Positions 26,543-35,399 of a DNA stretch of 64,000 nucleotides are shown here, one piece after another. Each line of letters opens with the position of its first letter. Positions within the stretch are counted from its first letter, which is position 1. The position numbers and the translations under genes were made by a program. The notes under the pieces are model-generated. The model had not been told where the DNA came from and ran no database searches. It saw only the letters and a list, made by a program, of their open reading frames with translations. The DNA comes from Caballeronia grimmiae (lineage in GTDB: Bacteria > Pseudomonadota > Gammaproteobacteria > Burkholderiales > Burkholderiaceae), in NCBI RefSeq assembly GCF_000698555.1, contig NZ_JFHE01000002.1, positions 62,001 to 126,000 of the forward strand. The letters are read 5' to 3'.

Positions 26543-26989
26543 ATGAGCAGCGCATGGATTTATCCCTTCATCATCTTGGGCGGCGTCCTCCAGGCTGCGG
26601 GCGCTCCGATCAATGGCGAACTCAAGGGCGCGCTCGTCAATCCGTGGCTCGCGTCGAGCGTGTCGTTTCTTCTCGTGACGTTTCTCGCCATCACCTTGTT
26701 CTGGATTCAGCCAACCCCGTTGCCGACACTCGATGACCTGCGCAGCATGAAATGGTGGGCGCCGCTTGGCGGCATCGTGGGCGCGGTCGCGGTGTTCGCG
26801 GGACTGACGCTCGTGCAGAAAGTGGGCGTTGGCACGCTCAATGGGCTGACCATCTGCGCCAACCTGGTTGCATCGGTTGCGATCGACCATTTCGGTTTGA
26901 TCGGCGTGGCCGGGCATCCGCTGAGCTGGCTGCGCGCGCTCGGCACGGTGTTGATGGTGGCGGGCGTCGCGCTCGTCATGCGATTCTGA
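26543..26989 (+). CDS. Small DMT transporter of the YdcZ (DUF606) family
   Basis: This 148-residue protein has five hydrophobic helices and is a half-size member of the drug/metabolite transporter superfamily. It shows GAPINGELKGALVNPWLAS near the N-terminus and LTICANLVASVAIDHFGLIG in the second half, both characteristic of YdcZ proteins. Such proteins usually dimerise. It is 21 bp after the ArsB-like gene with GGAGAC before the start, so it is likely the third gene of this transporter operon. Substrate is unknown. Confidence 0.88.
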   Translation: MSSAWIYPFIILGGVLQAAGAPINGELKGALVNPWLASSVSFLLVTFLAITLFWIQPTPLPTLDDLRSMKWWAPLGGIVGAVAVFAGLTLVQKVGVGTLNGLTICANLVASVAIDHFGLIGVAGHPLSWLRALGTVLMVAGVALVMRF

Positions 26990-27193
26990 GTGTCGAGCCG
27001 TGAACAGCCACTGCGGATGGCGTCAACGCGCTCGCTTACTCGGCTGGCGAATCGTAGTGCTCGTGGCGTTGGCACTCTCGCATCGGCGACGTCCGTTCGC
27101 CTAGAACCGCCTGCTGCCGATGCGATCCGGCGGCTGCGCCGACTCCTGTCGATAACGAAAACCTCGCCGCGCCCGCCAACGCAGCGCGCTACA

Positions 27194-28573
27194 TCATCCC
27201 CCACTAGCCTCCCTCAACGTAAGATCCTTGGTCTCCGGCGCCCACGCAATGGACACCACCATCCCCACCAGAAGCACCCCCGCGAGCGCAAGCATCGTCA
27301 TTTGAATGCCCGCCTGCGCGATGCCGATCGGCAGCAGAAAAGTCCCAATCGCCGATCCTAGCCGGCTCGACGCAATCGCCAGTCCGACGCCGCACGCGCG
27401 CGCCTCGGTCGGAAAGCACTCGGGCGGAAACACGCCGACGAGATTGGAGAACGCCGACATCGTGAGCGTGAAGACGCCGAACGCGACTATCATCGCCATA
27501 GTCGCCGATGACGGCAGCACTGCCAGCGCGAGCAGCGAGACGCACGTGATCGCGAACGATCCGATCAAGAAGCCGCGGCGCGAAAGCCTGATCGTCAGCC
27601 AGATGCCGATCACTGCGCCCAGCACGAGAAAGCCGTTGAGCAGCAAGTCGGCGCGCGAGCCTCCGTCGAGATGGATCGCAGACAGAATGCTCGGCAGAAA
27701 CGTGTAGATCGCGAAGTACGGAATCACGAGACACACGAAGAACGCGCAATTGAAAATCGTGCGGCGGATCAGGTCCGGCTTGAACAGGCGCGCGAAGCCG
27801 CCTGCAGGCGCGAAGTGCTCGCCGTTGTCCGCTTCGAGCGCGACGTTCTCGCCGAAGTGCTTGCGCACGATGCGATGCGCTTCCTCCGCACGTCCCTGTC
27901 CGAGCAGCCAGCGCGGCGACTCCGGCGTGCCGATGCGCAGCACCAGCACGAGCAGCGCGGGAACGCCCGCCGACGCGAGCAGCCATCGCCACGCATCCGG
28001 CGATGCGTCCGCGTAATGCATGCCGACGACGTTCGCGATCACATAGCCGATCGTCCAGATGACGCTGAACGATCCGAGCAGCGTGCCGCGATGCCTGCGC
28101 GGCGAGAACTCCGCGAGAATAGCGTGGCCCACCGCGAAGTCGCCGCCCATGCCGAAGCCGATCAGCACGCGCAGCGCGACCAGCATCGCGGGCGTCGTCG
28201 CATAGAACTGCGCGAATGCCGCCGCCGTGATGATGACGAAGCTGAGCAAGAAAATCTTCTGCCGCCCGAGCTTGTCGGACAGCCAGCCGAACACGAGGCT
28301 GCCGAGAAAGATGCCGATCAGCGCCGATGAACCGAGCAGGCCGATCCAGAAGGCATCGAGCGGAATCTGGCGGTTCAGCGACGCGAGCGCATAGCTGATG
28401 GTGCCGAGCGCATAGCCTTCGGTGAAGTGCGCGCCGAAGGTCAGGCCCGCGATCTTCACGTGAAAACGGTTGAGCGGAACGTCGTCGAGCATCACGCGCT
28501 GCATCGGCGTGCTGGCTGGCGTCGCTCCGTGCGGCGCGAACGCCCTCGGGTCGCTCAGGCTTTGGGTATCCAT
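27194..28573 (-). CDS. MFS transporter (sugar/aromatic acid porter type)
   Basis: This 459-residue carrier has 12 helices. Signature loops are FGWLSDKLGRQKIFLLS after helix 2 and FSPRRHRGTLLGSF between helices 4 and 5, with a large central loop. These are typical of the sugar-porter and aromatic-acid:H+ symporter branches. GGAGGAGAT lies just before the chosen ATG at 28573, so the 26 upstream codons are rejected. It is transcribed in the same direction as the gabD-like gene, 84 bp downstream of it, and probably imports the substrate for that set. Confidence 0.88.
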   Translation of the reverse strand: MDTQSLSDPRAFAPHGATPASTPMQRVMLDDVPLNRFHVKIAGLTFGAHFTEGYALGTISYALASLNRQIPLDAFWIGLLGSSALIGIFLGSLVFGWLSDKLGRQKIFLLSFVIITAAAFAQFYATTPAMLVALRVLIGFGMGGDFAVGHAILAEFSPRRHRGTLLGSFSVIWTIGYVIANVVGMHYADASPDAWRWLLASAGVPALLVLVLRIGTPESPRWLLGQGRAEEAHRIVRKHFGENVALEADNGEHFAPAGGFARLFKPDLIRRTIFNCAFFVCLVIPYFAIYTFLPSILSAIHLDGGSRADLLLNGFLVLGAVIGIWLTIRLSRRGFLIGSFAITCVSLLALAVLPSSATMAMIVAFGVFTLTMSAFSNLVGVFPPECFPTEARACGVGLAIASSRLGSAIGTFLLPIGIAQAGIQMTMLALAGVLLVGMVVSIAWAPETKDLTLREASGG

Positions 28574-28657
28574 AGGTATCTCCTCCACTTTGTTCTCGAA
28601 GCGGCGCATCGCGCAACAAGGCGACCGATGCGCCGCGCGTGGACCGCGCAAGCCTGT

Positions 28658-30097
28658 TCAGCGGCCGAGGCCCGCCATCATCATGTACTTGAGCTCGGTG
28701 TATTCATCGAGTCCGTACTTCGATCCTTCGCGGCCCAATCCCGAATGCTTCACGCCGCCGAAGGGCGCAACTTCCGTCGAGATGATTCCTTCATTGATGC
28801 CGACCATGCCGGTTTCCAGCGCATCCGCGACGCGCCAGGCGCGGCCCAGATCGCGCGTGTAAAAGTACGCGGCCAGGCCGTAGGGCGTGTCGTTGGCGAC
28901 GCGGATCACGTCCTCCTCGGTATCGAAGCGGAAGCACGCCGCGACCGGCCCGAAGGTCTCTTCATCGGCGATCAGCATGGAAGGCGTGGCGTCGGCCAGC
29001 ACGGTCGGCTCGTAGAACGTGCCGCCGAGCGCATGCGGCTTGCCGCCCGTCAGCACCTTCGCGCCTTTGTGCAGGGCATCGTCGACATGCGCGCGCACCT
29101 TCATCAACGCGGCCTCGTTGATGAGCGGTCCCTGCTCGAACGCGCCCAGCAGCCCGTTTCCAACGCGCAGCTTCTGCACGGCCCGCGTAAGCGCCTGCGT
29201 GAACGCGTCGTAGACGCCGTCCTGCACGTAGAAGCGATTGACGCACACGCACGTCTGCCCGGTGTTGCGAAACTTCGATGCGATTGCGCCTTCCACCGCC
29301 GCATCGATATCCGCGTCATCGAAGACGATGAACGGCGCATTGCCGCCCAGTTCGAGCGAGAGCTTCTTGAGCGTATCCGCCGACTGCCGGGCAAGCAGCT
29401 TGCCGACGCGCGTCGAGCCGGTGAACGAGAGCTTGCGCACGTCGTCGGATTGCGTGAGCGTCGCGCCGATGGCCGGGGCATCGCCGGAAACGATGTTGAA
29501 CACGCCCGGCGGGATGCCCGCTTCCTCCGCCAGCACGGCGAGCGCGAAGGCGGAAAGCGGCGTCTCTTCGGATGGCTTCAGCACCATCGTGCAGCCTGCC
29601 GCGAGCGCGGGGCCGGCTTTGCGCGTGATCATCGCGAGCGGAAAATTCCACGGCGTGATGGCCGCGACGACGCCAACCGGCTCCCGCGTCACGATGATCT
29701 TCGAGTTGGGCTTCGGGCTCGGGATCACGTCGCCATACGCGCGCTTCGCTTCCTCCGCGAACCACTCGAAGAAGCTCGCGGCGTAGGCGACTTCGCCGAA
29801 CGCCTCGACGAGCGGCTTGCCCTGCTCGCGCGTGAGCAGCGTGCCGAGCGCCTCGCGATGCGCGACCATCAGTTCGCCCCAGCGCTTCACGCGCGCACCG
29901 CGTTCCTTCGCGGTCAACGCGCGCCAGGCGGGAAGGGCTTTTCTTGCGGCGTCGATGGCAAGCTGCGTTTCCTTCGCGCCGCCGCAAGCGACGTTCGCGA
30001 TCACTTCGCCCGTCGCCGGATTGCAGACGGCGTAGGTCTCGGCGCTCGCGCGCCATTGGCCGTCGATGTAATGACTTGTTCGCAACAGATCGATCAT
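28658..30097 (-). CDS. gabD: NAD(P)-dependent succinate-semialdehyde dehydrogenase (GabD-like)
   Basis: This 479-residue aldehyde dehydrogenase of the class V/GabD group has TPWNFPLAMITRKAGPALAAG, the catalytic Glu in SLELGGNAPFIV, and the catalytic Cys in NTGQTCVCVNRFYV. GabD-specific segments include FTGSTRVGKLL, EETFGPVAACFRF and APFGGVKHSGLGREGSKYG. The reaction is succinate semialdehyde to succinate; related members take glutarate semialdehyde or other omega-oxo acids. Its start overlaps the stop of the upstream aldo/keto reductase gene (ATGA), so the two enzymes are made together. The symbol follows family resemblance and is not a substrate proof. Confidence 0.88.
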   Translation of the reverse strand: MIDLLRTSHYIDGQWRASAETYAVCNPATGEVIANVACGGAKETQLAIDAARKALPAWRALTAKERGARVKRWGELMVAHREALGTLLTREQGKPLVEAFGEVAYAASFFEWFAEEAKRAYGDVIPSPKPNSKIIVTREPVGVVAAITPWNFPLAMITRKAGPALAAGCTMVLKPSEETPLSAFALAVLAEEAGIPPGVFNIVSGDAPAIGATLTQSDDVRKLSFTGSTRVGKLLARQSADTLKKLSLELGGNAPFIVFDDADIDAAVEGAIASKFRNTGQTCVCVNRFYVQDGVYDAFTQALTRAVQKLRVGNGLLGAFEQGPLINEAALMKVRAHVDDALHKGAKVLTGGKPHALGGTFYEPTVLADATPSMLIADEETFGPVAACFRFDTEEDVIRVANDTPYGLAAYFYTRDLGRAWRVADALETGMVGINEGIISTEVAPFGGVKHSGLGREGSKYGLDEYTELKYMMMAGLGR

Positions 30098-31131
30098 GCC
30101 GCACGCTCCAGCTTGTCCGCGAACACGCCTTGCGCCGCACGCGGCTCGCGCGCGATGCGCTTGCCCGCCGTGTAGTCGTTGATGAGATCGCAGGGCGTGT
30201 AGTTACGGTCGAGTTCGTGAAGCTCGTCGGCGTCGAGTTTGGTGTCGAGCGCGGCGAGCGCGCTGTCGAATTGCGCGGCGGTATCCGCGCCGACCAGCAT
30301 GCTCGAAATGCCGGGGCGGGAAAGCACCCACGCCTGTGCGATCTGCGCGGGCGGCAGGCCACGCCGGGCCGCGACACGCGAGACCGATGCGGCAATCGCG
30401 AGCGACGCCGGATCGGCATACATTTGCGCCGTGAAGAAGTCGGTCTGATTGCGCGTGGACTTCGCATCGCAGGTGAGCAGGCCGCGGGCGAGCGGACTGA
30501 ACACCGACACGCCCACGCCCTGATCGATGCAATACGGAATCATCTCGCGCTCTTCCTCGCGGTACGCGGCGTTCAACTGCAATTGCATGTTGATGGGCTT
30601 GTGCCAGCCGTGGCGCTCGCAAGCCTGCATGATCTTCGCGAACTGCCAGGTACACATCGTCGATACGCCGATATACCGCGCCTTGCCCGCGCGCACGATA
30701 TCGTCGAGCGCGTGCATCGTTTCTTCGACGGGCGTGTTCACATCGAAGAAATGCAGCATGTAGATATCGACGTAATCCATGCCGAGACGCTTCAACGACG
30801 CGTCGATGCCGTCCATGATGTGCTTGCGCGAATGGCCGCCCGCGTTGGGCGTGCTCGCCATGTCATAGCCGACTTTCGTCGTCACGACGATATCCTCGCG
30901 GCGCACGAGCCGCTTCAGAATGCGGCCGACGACTTCTTCGCCGATACCCGTCGAATAGAAATCGGCGAGGTCGATGAAGTTGACGCCCGCATCGAGCGCG
31001 TGCCTGACGATCGGCTCGCTCTGCGCTTCATCGAAGATCCACGGCTTCCATTGCGGCGTGCCCATGTTCATCGTGCCGAGACACAGGCGCGAAACCTTGA
31101 GGCCAGACTGGCCGAGACGCACGTATTCCAT
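30094..31131 (-). CDS. Aldo/keto reductase
   Basis: This 345-residue NADPH-dependent TIM-barrel reductase has the catalytic tetrad of the AKR family: the Asp/Tyr in FIDLADFYSTGIGEEVVG, the Lys in IVVTTKVGYD, and the His in YVDIYMLHFFD. The tetrad region is followed by RYIGVSTMCTWQF and the phosphate-binding C-terminus. It matches the YajO/YdhF-like group. It lies 10 bp downstream of the fae gene and overlaps gabD, so Fae, the reductase and the semialdehyde dehydrogenase form one transcription unit for aldehyde handling. Confidence 0.9.
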   Translation of the reverse strand: MEYVRLGQSGLKVSRLCLGTMNMGTPQWKPWIFDEAQSEPIVRHALDAGVNFIDLADFYSTGIGEEVVGRILKRLVRREDIVVTTKVGYDMASTPNAGGHSRKHIMDGIDASLKRLGMDYVDIYMLHFFDVNTPVEETMHALDDIVRAGKARYIGVSTMCTWQFAKIMQACERHGWHKPINMQLQLNAAYREEEREMIPYCIDQGVGVSVFSPLARGLLTCDAKSTRNQTDFFTAQMYADPASLAIAASVSRVAARRGLPPAQIAQAWVLSRPGISSMLVGADTAAQFDSALAALDTKLDADELHELDRNYTPCDLINDYTAGKRIAREPRAAQGVFADKLERAA

Positions 31132-31141
31132 GTCGGTCTCC

Positions 31142-31654
31142 TTACTTTTTCTTGGGCGTGTAGAACGGGTTCGACACCTCGCGTGCGGCGGCGAACACGG
31201 CTTCCTTGCGCGGCAGGCCTTCCATCGCCGCGACGATCGCGTTCTTGCACGCGCGGTAGTTGTTCGCGAACACGGCGTCGAGATCGTCGGTCTTCGGATT
31301 GACCCAGTTCGCCGTCACGACGACCCAGTCGTTCTCCGCTTCGGGCGGCAGCGTGCCGTTTTCGAGCGATTCGGCCACCGCCTTCGCGATGCCCGCCTGC
31401 GATGCGCCCCACGTGGCGTTGCCGTGGAAGTCGCCCTCGATCTGCGCCTTGTTCACATAGAGCGTGAGCGGCTTGGTCGGCACGCCCGGTTGCGTGATGA
31501 CGACGAACGGCGCATGTCCCGCCGAGGGTGTCGCGAGCGCGGTGGCGAAGGCCTGACCGGCGGGACCGCTGCGCGGCCCGACCAGCACGTTGATATGGGC
31601 GAGATTGACGCCCGGCCCTTCGAAGCCTTCACCGATAAAAAGATTCTTCTGCAT
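31142..31654 (-). CDS. fae: Formaldehyde-activating enzyme (Fae)
   Basis: This 170-residue protein catalyses condensation of formaldehyde with tetrahydromethanopterin to methylene-H4MPT, the first step of the H4MPT formaldehyde-oxidation route. The diagnostic N-terminal motif is intact (NLAHINVLVGPRSGPAGQAF), with His20 at the position proposed as catalytic. TKPLTLYVNKAQI also follows the family. AGAGGAA precedes the ATG at 31654. No other H4MPT genes (mch, mtdB, fhc) lie in the window, so they must be elsewhere if the pathway is complete. Genes downstream encode an aldo/keto reductase and a semialdehyde dehydrogenase. Confidence 0.9.
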   Translation of the reverse strand: MQKNLFIGEGFEGPGVNLAHINVLVGPRSGPAGQAFATALATPSAGHAPFVVITQPGVPTKPLTLYVNKAQIEGDFHGNATWGASQAGIAKAVAESLENGTLPPEAENDWVVVTANWVNPKTDDLDAVFANNYRACKNAIVAAMEGLPRKEAVFAAAREVSNPFYTPKKK

Positions 31655-31912
31655 GAACTCATTCCTCTGTCGATTCCGCCTGATAGGTGGATGCGGCCAT
31701 TCTGCGCGGCGTTCGACAGCCAAGGAATCGACGATTTGTCAGCGCGGGTGTGAGATGCGATCAACTCCGGTGCGACCCGTAAGGGCTTCTCCCCGGTCTG
31801 ATTCGGAGATCTCCGATGCGCCTAAGCATTTCTTAAGAATTCATTGCTGAGAATCGATAGCTGCCCGCACGAGGCGCACATCGTCTAAAGAACAACCGAA
31901 AGGAGCGCCGCC

Positions 31913-31954
31913 ATGCCGCATGAAATCGCCGTGTCACCGGGACTGAATGCGTGA
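31913..31954 (+). CDS. Possible 13-residue leader peptide coupled to the next gene
   Basis: A short frame encodes MPHEIAVSPGLNA. It has the best ribosome-binding site of the region (AAAGGAG, 7-8 nt before the ATG), and its TGA stop overlaps the ATG of the next gene as TGATG. The next gene has no ribosome-binding site of its own, so this frame may deliver ribosomes to it. A frameshift at this point, with the peptide being the real N-terminus, is the main alternative. Confidence 0.4.
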   Translation: MPHEIAVSPGLNA

Positions 31955-32616
31955 TGCACGGCTCGGTCCCCCTGCCGCTGGAACTCGCGGACAACGTGGC
32001 CTGGCATTTCCACGATCTCGCCAAGTCGCGCACTGTCGACCGGCCGCCCGCCGAGGGCGAAGTCGGCCTGTGGCTCATCACGAGCGAGTTTCGCTTTGCG
32101 TCGGCATCGAATATCGGAAGCTGGCTGAGCGTCGCGGAGCGCAAGCGGGCGCGGCTCTATCCGAACTCGGCGATTGGCCGCCGCTTCGGCGTCGCGCGGG
32201 CGACACTGCGGCTCGTCGTATCGCAGATGTTTGGCTGCCGCCCTCAGGAAGTGCGCGTGGAGGATGCGCCCGATGAGCGCATCGTCGTGAAGGACGCGGC
32301 GGGGGAGCGCAGCGTGGGCGTCGATGTGTCGTACTCGGGCATCTGGATCGTGATGGCGGTGGCGTCGGCCGATGTCGGAATCGGCCTCAGTGTCGACGCG
32401 CCGGGCGCTCAGGGCGCGCAGATCGCGCTCGTCGAAGCGGCGCATATCGCCAGCCAAAGAGCGGGGCGCGGGGAGGGCGCTGCATCGTCGACGTGGCATG
32501 GTCTCGTGCTGCCGATGCCCGGCGAGCTGCGCGGCGTCGTCGCGGTGGATCGGCCGGTGTCGGAAGTCCACGCGTTCGGCTGGGAAAAGCAGATCAAGGC
32601 GAATACGGACGTCTGA
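31954..32616 (+). CDS. 4'-phosphopantetheinyl transferase-like protein lacking the catalytic residues
   Basis: This 220-residue protein follows the Sfp-type layout. LSVAERKRARLYP precedes RRFGVARATLRLVVSQMFG and PQEVRVED, then VSYSGIWIVMAVASADVGIGLSVD. In active enzymes the corresponding segments read S-H-S and V-G-(I/V)-D-x-E. Here they read SYS and VGIGLS, so the His and both Mg-binding acidic residues are missing. It is therefore probably not a normal phosphopantetheinyl transferase. Assignment rests on pattern alignment by eye. It is divergent from fae, and a terminator follows directly. Confidence 0.6.
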   Translation: MHGSVPLPLELADNVAWHFHDLAKSRTVDRPPAEGEVGLWLITSEFRFASASNIGSWLSVAERKRARLYPNSAIGRRFGVARATLRLVVSQMFGCRPQEVRVEDAPDERIVVKDAAGERSVGVDVSYSGIWIVMAVASADVGIGLSVDAPGAQGAQIALVEAAHIASQRAGRGEGAASSTWHGLVLPMPGELRGVVAVDRPVSEVHAFGWEKQIKANTDV

Positions 32617-32632
32617 TCCGCCGCGCCAAAGC

Positions 32633-32662
32633 AAAAACCCCATGCGCCGCGCATGGGGTTTT
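32633..32662. terminator. Bidirectional Rho-independent terminator
   Basis: A perfect 13-bp stem (AAAACCCCATGCG with its complement) closes a 3-nt loop. The A run on the left and T run on the right let it serve both the plus-strand gene ending at 32616 and the minus-strand ABC operon ending at 32695. Confidence 0.9.
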
Positions 32663-32694
32663 GCGTTTCAATCAGGACCGAGTTGGGCCGCGAA

Positions 32695-33555
32695 TCAGGC
32701 CGCAGCAGGCCGCCACTTCAACAATCTTTGCTCCACCGCCGTCAACAGATAGTCCGCCGCCAGCGCGACGACGGCCAGCACGATCATCGCCGCGAAGACC
32801 CCGCTTGCGTTAAACGCACCTTGCGCCGTGGAAATCAGCAGCCCGATGCCCTGCTTCGATCCGAGGAATTCGCCGACCACCGCGCCGACGAGCGCGAAGC
32901 CGAAGCTCACGTGCAGGCTGGCGAGAATCCACGACAGCGCCGACGGAATGACTACCGAAGTCGTCACTTGCCGCCGCGACGCGCCGAGAATCTGCGCATT
33001 CGCGATCATGTAGCGGTCGGCCTCCCGCACGCCCTGAAACGCATTGGCGAACACGACGAAGAACACCATCACGACCGCGAGCGCGACCTTCGACGCCATG
33101 CCGAGCCCGAGCGCGATGACGAACACCGAGCCGAGCACCACGCGCGGAATCGAATTCGCAATCTTGATGTAGATGCTGAACACATCCGACAGCAGCTTGT
33201 TGCGCCCGAGCACGATGCCGCAAAACACGCCCGCCACCGAGCCGATGATGAAGCCTAGCCCGGTCTCTTCGAGCGTGACCCAGACTTGCGTGAGCAACGG
33301 CCCTTGCGACGTGCCCTCGACGAACCATTCGACGATCTGCTCGTAGATCGCGGAAGGCATCGAGAAGAAGAACGGGTCGATCCAGTGCAGGCGAGCGGAC
33401 AGTTCCCAGCCGCCGAGCACGATGACCAGCACCGCGATGCGCAGCCCGATCACGAGCGCATGACGTTGCCGGATGCGCCGTTGCGCCTCGCGTTCGACTT
33501 GCGCGAGCGCGCCGGCGTCGATGCCTGCGGGCATCGTCTGTTGAGGTGTTGACAT
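32695..33555 (-). CDS. ABC transporter permease, NitT/TauT type
   Basis: This 286-residue inner-membrane subunit of an importer has about six helices. The binding-protein-dependent transport signature for ATPase contact is in the segment ANAQILGASRRQVTTSVVIPSALSWILASL (EAA-like loop, residues about 188-217). It lies last in an operon of binding protein, ATPase and permease. NitT/TauT systems import taurine, nitrate, aliphatic sulfonates or pyrimidine precursors. Nothing here fixes the substrate. Confidence 0.9.
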   Translation of the reverse strand: MSTPQQTMPAGIDAGALAQVEREAQRRIRQRHALVIGLRIAVLVIVLGGWELSARLHWIDPFFFSMPSAIYEQIVEWFVEGTSQGPLLTQVWVTLEETGLGFIIGSVAGVFCGIVLGRNKLLSDVFSIYIKIANSIPRVVLGSVFVIALGLGMASKVALAVVMVFFVVFANAFQGVREADRYMIANAQILGASRRQVTTSVVIPSALSWILASLHVSFGFALVGAVVGEFLGSKQGIGLLISTAQGAFNASGVFAAMIVLAVVALAADYLLTAVEQRLLKWRPAAA

Positions 33556-33579
33556 GTTCGATGTTCCTTTCGGACAGGT

Positions 33580-34368
33580 TCAGCCGATTTGCACTTCTTC
33601 GCGCAAGTCGTGCCAGATATCGCGTGAGATTTCGATGAAGCGCGGGTGATACCGAATCTCCGACGTAATGCGCGGACGCGGCAAGTCGATCTCGTAGACC
33701 TTCTTGAGCGTCGCGGGCCGCGCGGTCAGCACGAAGACGCGGTCAGCAAGCGCGATGGCTTCTTCGAGATCGTGCGTGACGAACACCACCGATCCCGCGT
33801 TCGCCGACCAGAGCTCCAGCAGTTCGTCCTGCATCAGCGTGCGCGTCTGCATGTCGAGCGCGGAGAACGGCTCGTCCATCAGCAGGATTTCGGGCTTGTT
33901 GATGAACGTCTGCGCGAGCGCCACGCGCTTTCTCATACCGCCCGACAACTGATGCGGATAGTGCTTGCCGAATTTGTCGAGGCCGACGCGGCGCAGCCAT
34001 TCGTTGGCTTCGTAGTAGGCGGCGGACTTCGAGCGGCCGCGGTACAGCGGGCCGGCGGCGACGTTGTCGAGCACCGAGCGCCACGGAAACACGGCATCCG
34101 CCTGAAACACGAAGCCGATGCGCGGATCGATGCCGTCGACCGGCGCGCCCATCACGCGCACTTCGCCGGTCGTCGGCTTGAGCAGGCCCGTGATCATGCC
34201 GAGCGTCGTGGACTTGCCGCATCCCGTCGGGCCGACGATCGCGACGAACTCGCCCTTCGCCACCGACATGCTGAAGTCGCGCAGCGCGACGGTCGCGCGG
34301 CCATCGGGCGAGATGAAGCGGCAAGAGACATTGCGAAGTTCGATCGCGGGTTGTCGTGTCGTATTCAT
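33580..34368 (-). CDS. ABC transporter ATP-binding protein, NitT/TauT type
   Basis: This 262-residue ATPase has Walker A GPTGCGKST, Q-loop GFVFQADAVFPW, signature LSGGMRKRVALAQ, Walker B ILLMDEPFSALD, and the H-loop VFVTHD. It would energise import through the adjacent permease. The ATG at 34368 is chosen because it lies 8 bp after the binding-protein stop codon and the family begins at IELRNVSCRF. The longer frame to 34707 is antisense noise over the binding-protein gene. Confidence 0.93.
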   Translation of the reverse strand: MNTTRQPAIELRNVSCRFISPDGRATVALRDFSMSVAKGEFVAIVGPTGCGKSTTLGMITGLLKPTTGEVRVMGAPVDGIDPRIGFVFQADAVFPWRSVLDNVAAGPLYRGRSKSAAYYEANEWLRRVGLDKFGKHYPHQLSGGMRKRVALAQTFINKPEILLMDEPFSALDMQTRTLMQDELLELWSANAGSVVFVTHDLEEAIALADRVFVLTARPATLKKVYEIDLPRPRITSEIRYHPRFIEISRDIWHDLREEVQIG

Positions 34369-34376
34369 CGCCGGCC

Positions 34377-35399
34377 TCACTTCGATGCCGACGCCATCGC
34401 CGCGCCCGCCACATATTCGTTGGAATACGTGCGCGCCAGATCGATATGCTTGCCCTTCACTGAAGGATTGAACGCCGACAGCACTTTCAGCACGGTATCC
34501 GGGCCATCGGCGGGCATCTTGCCGTCCTTCGTGAACATCGGCAGCGAGGCCTTCAGCGCGCCCACGTAGAGTTCCTTGTTCTTCGCGTAGTAATCCTTCG
34601 GCATCTTCTCGGCGATCTGCTCGGCGCTGTGCGTCGCGATGAAGTTCAGCGTCTTGACGAAGGCGCGCGACAGCTTGGCGGCCTCCGCCTTGTGCGATTC
34701 GGCCCACGCGCGCTGCACGTAGAAGCTCGACGCCGGGTAAGTGCCGCCGAGCGCGGCGCGCGTGCCTTCGATGGTCCGCATGTCGACCAGCACCTTCGCG
34801 TCGCCGGTCTTGAGCAGTTGCGACACCGTCGGCTCCGTCGTCATGCCCGCGTCGATGCGCTCCTGCTTGATCGCCGCGATGAAGCTGTTGTCCGCGCCGA
34901 CCGGCAGCAGCGTGTATTCCTTCGACGTCACGCCTGCGCGCTGCGCGAGGTACTGCGTGAGAAAGCTCGTCGACGAACCGAGGCCCGTCACGCCGAGCGT
35001 CTTGCCTTTGACATCGGCCATGCTCTTGATCGTCGATGATGCCTTGGTCGACACCACTTCCACTTCGCCCGGCACCTGACCGAACACGACGAGCGCCTGC
35101 ACTTCCTTGCCCTTGCTCTGCAGGTCGATGGTGTGATCGTAAAAGCCGACCACACCTTGCACCGCGCCGGCGAGCAACTCGTTCTCGGCATCGACGCCCG
35201 CGGGCTGCGAGAGGATTTCGACATCGAGCCCTTCGTCCTTGAAGTAGCCGAGCTGCTCGGTCAGCTTCGCGGGCAGATAGATGATCTTGGTCGCGCCGCC
35301 GACCATGATCGATAACTTTTCCGCGTGGGCGGATACGGAAGCGGCGGCGAGCGCGAAAGCGACACCGGATAAAGCAGCGATCTGGCGCAGAGTACGCAT
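34377..35399 (-). CDS. ABC transporter periplasmic substrate-binding protein (NMT1/SsuA-like)
   Basis: This 340-residue secreted protein has a Sec signal peptide (residues 1-26, ending SVSAHA) and the type 2 binding-protein fold. Family features are YLPAKLTEQLGYFKDEGLDVEI, GKTLGVTGLGSSTSFLTQYL, and IDAGMTTEPTVSQLL. AAGGAG precedes the start at 35399. It leads the importer operon, and the divergent two-component system starts 163 bp away, which suggests that system may regulate the importer. Confidence 0.92.
   Translation of the reverse strand: MRTLRQIAALSGVAFALAAASVSAHAEKLSIMVGGATKIIYLPAKLTEQLGYFKDEGLDVEILSQPAGVDAENELLAGAVQGVVGFYDHTIDLQSKGKEVQALVVFGQVPGEVEVVSTKASSTIKSMADVKGKTLGVTGLGSSTSFLTQYLAQRAGVTSKEYTLLPVGADNSFIAAIKQERIDAGMTTEPTVSQLLKTGDAKVLVDMRTIEGTRAALGGTYPASSFYVQRAWAESHKAEAAKLSRAFVKTLNFIATHSAEQIAEKMPKDYYAKNKELYVGALKASLPMFTKDGKMPADGPDTVLKVLSAFNPSVKGKHIDLARTYSNEYVAGAAMASASK

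Noticed and set aside
26990-27361. 123-codon frame after the YdcZ-type gene
   Set aside because: It is Arg/Ser/Pro-rich, lacks a ribosome-binding site and runs into the convergent MFS gene; the gap of 204 bp holds nothing else recognisable.
28427-30175. Long 582-codon frame antisense to the gabD-like gene
   Set aside because: It is the typical high-GC shadow of a real gene: Arg/His/Asp-rich, no motif, no ribosome-binding site, and it covers parts of two clear genes on the other strand.
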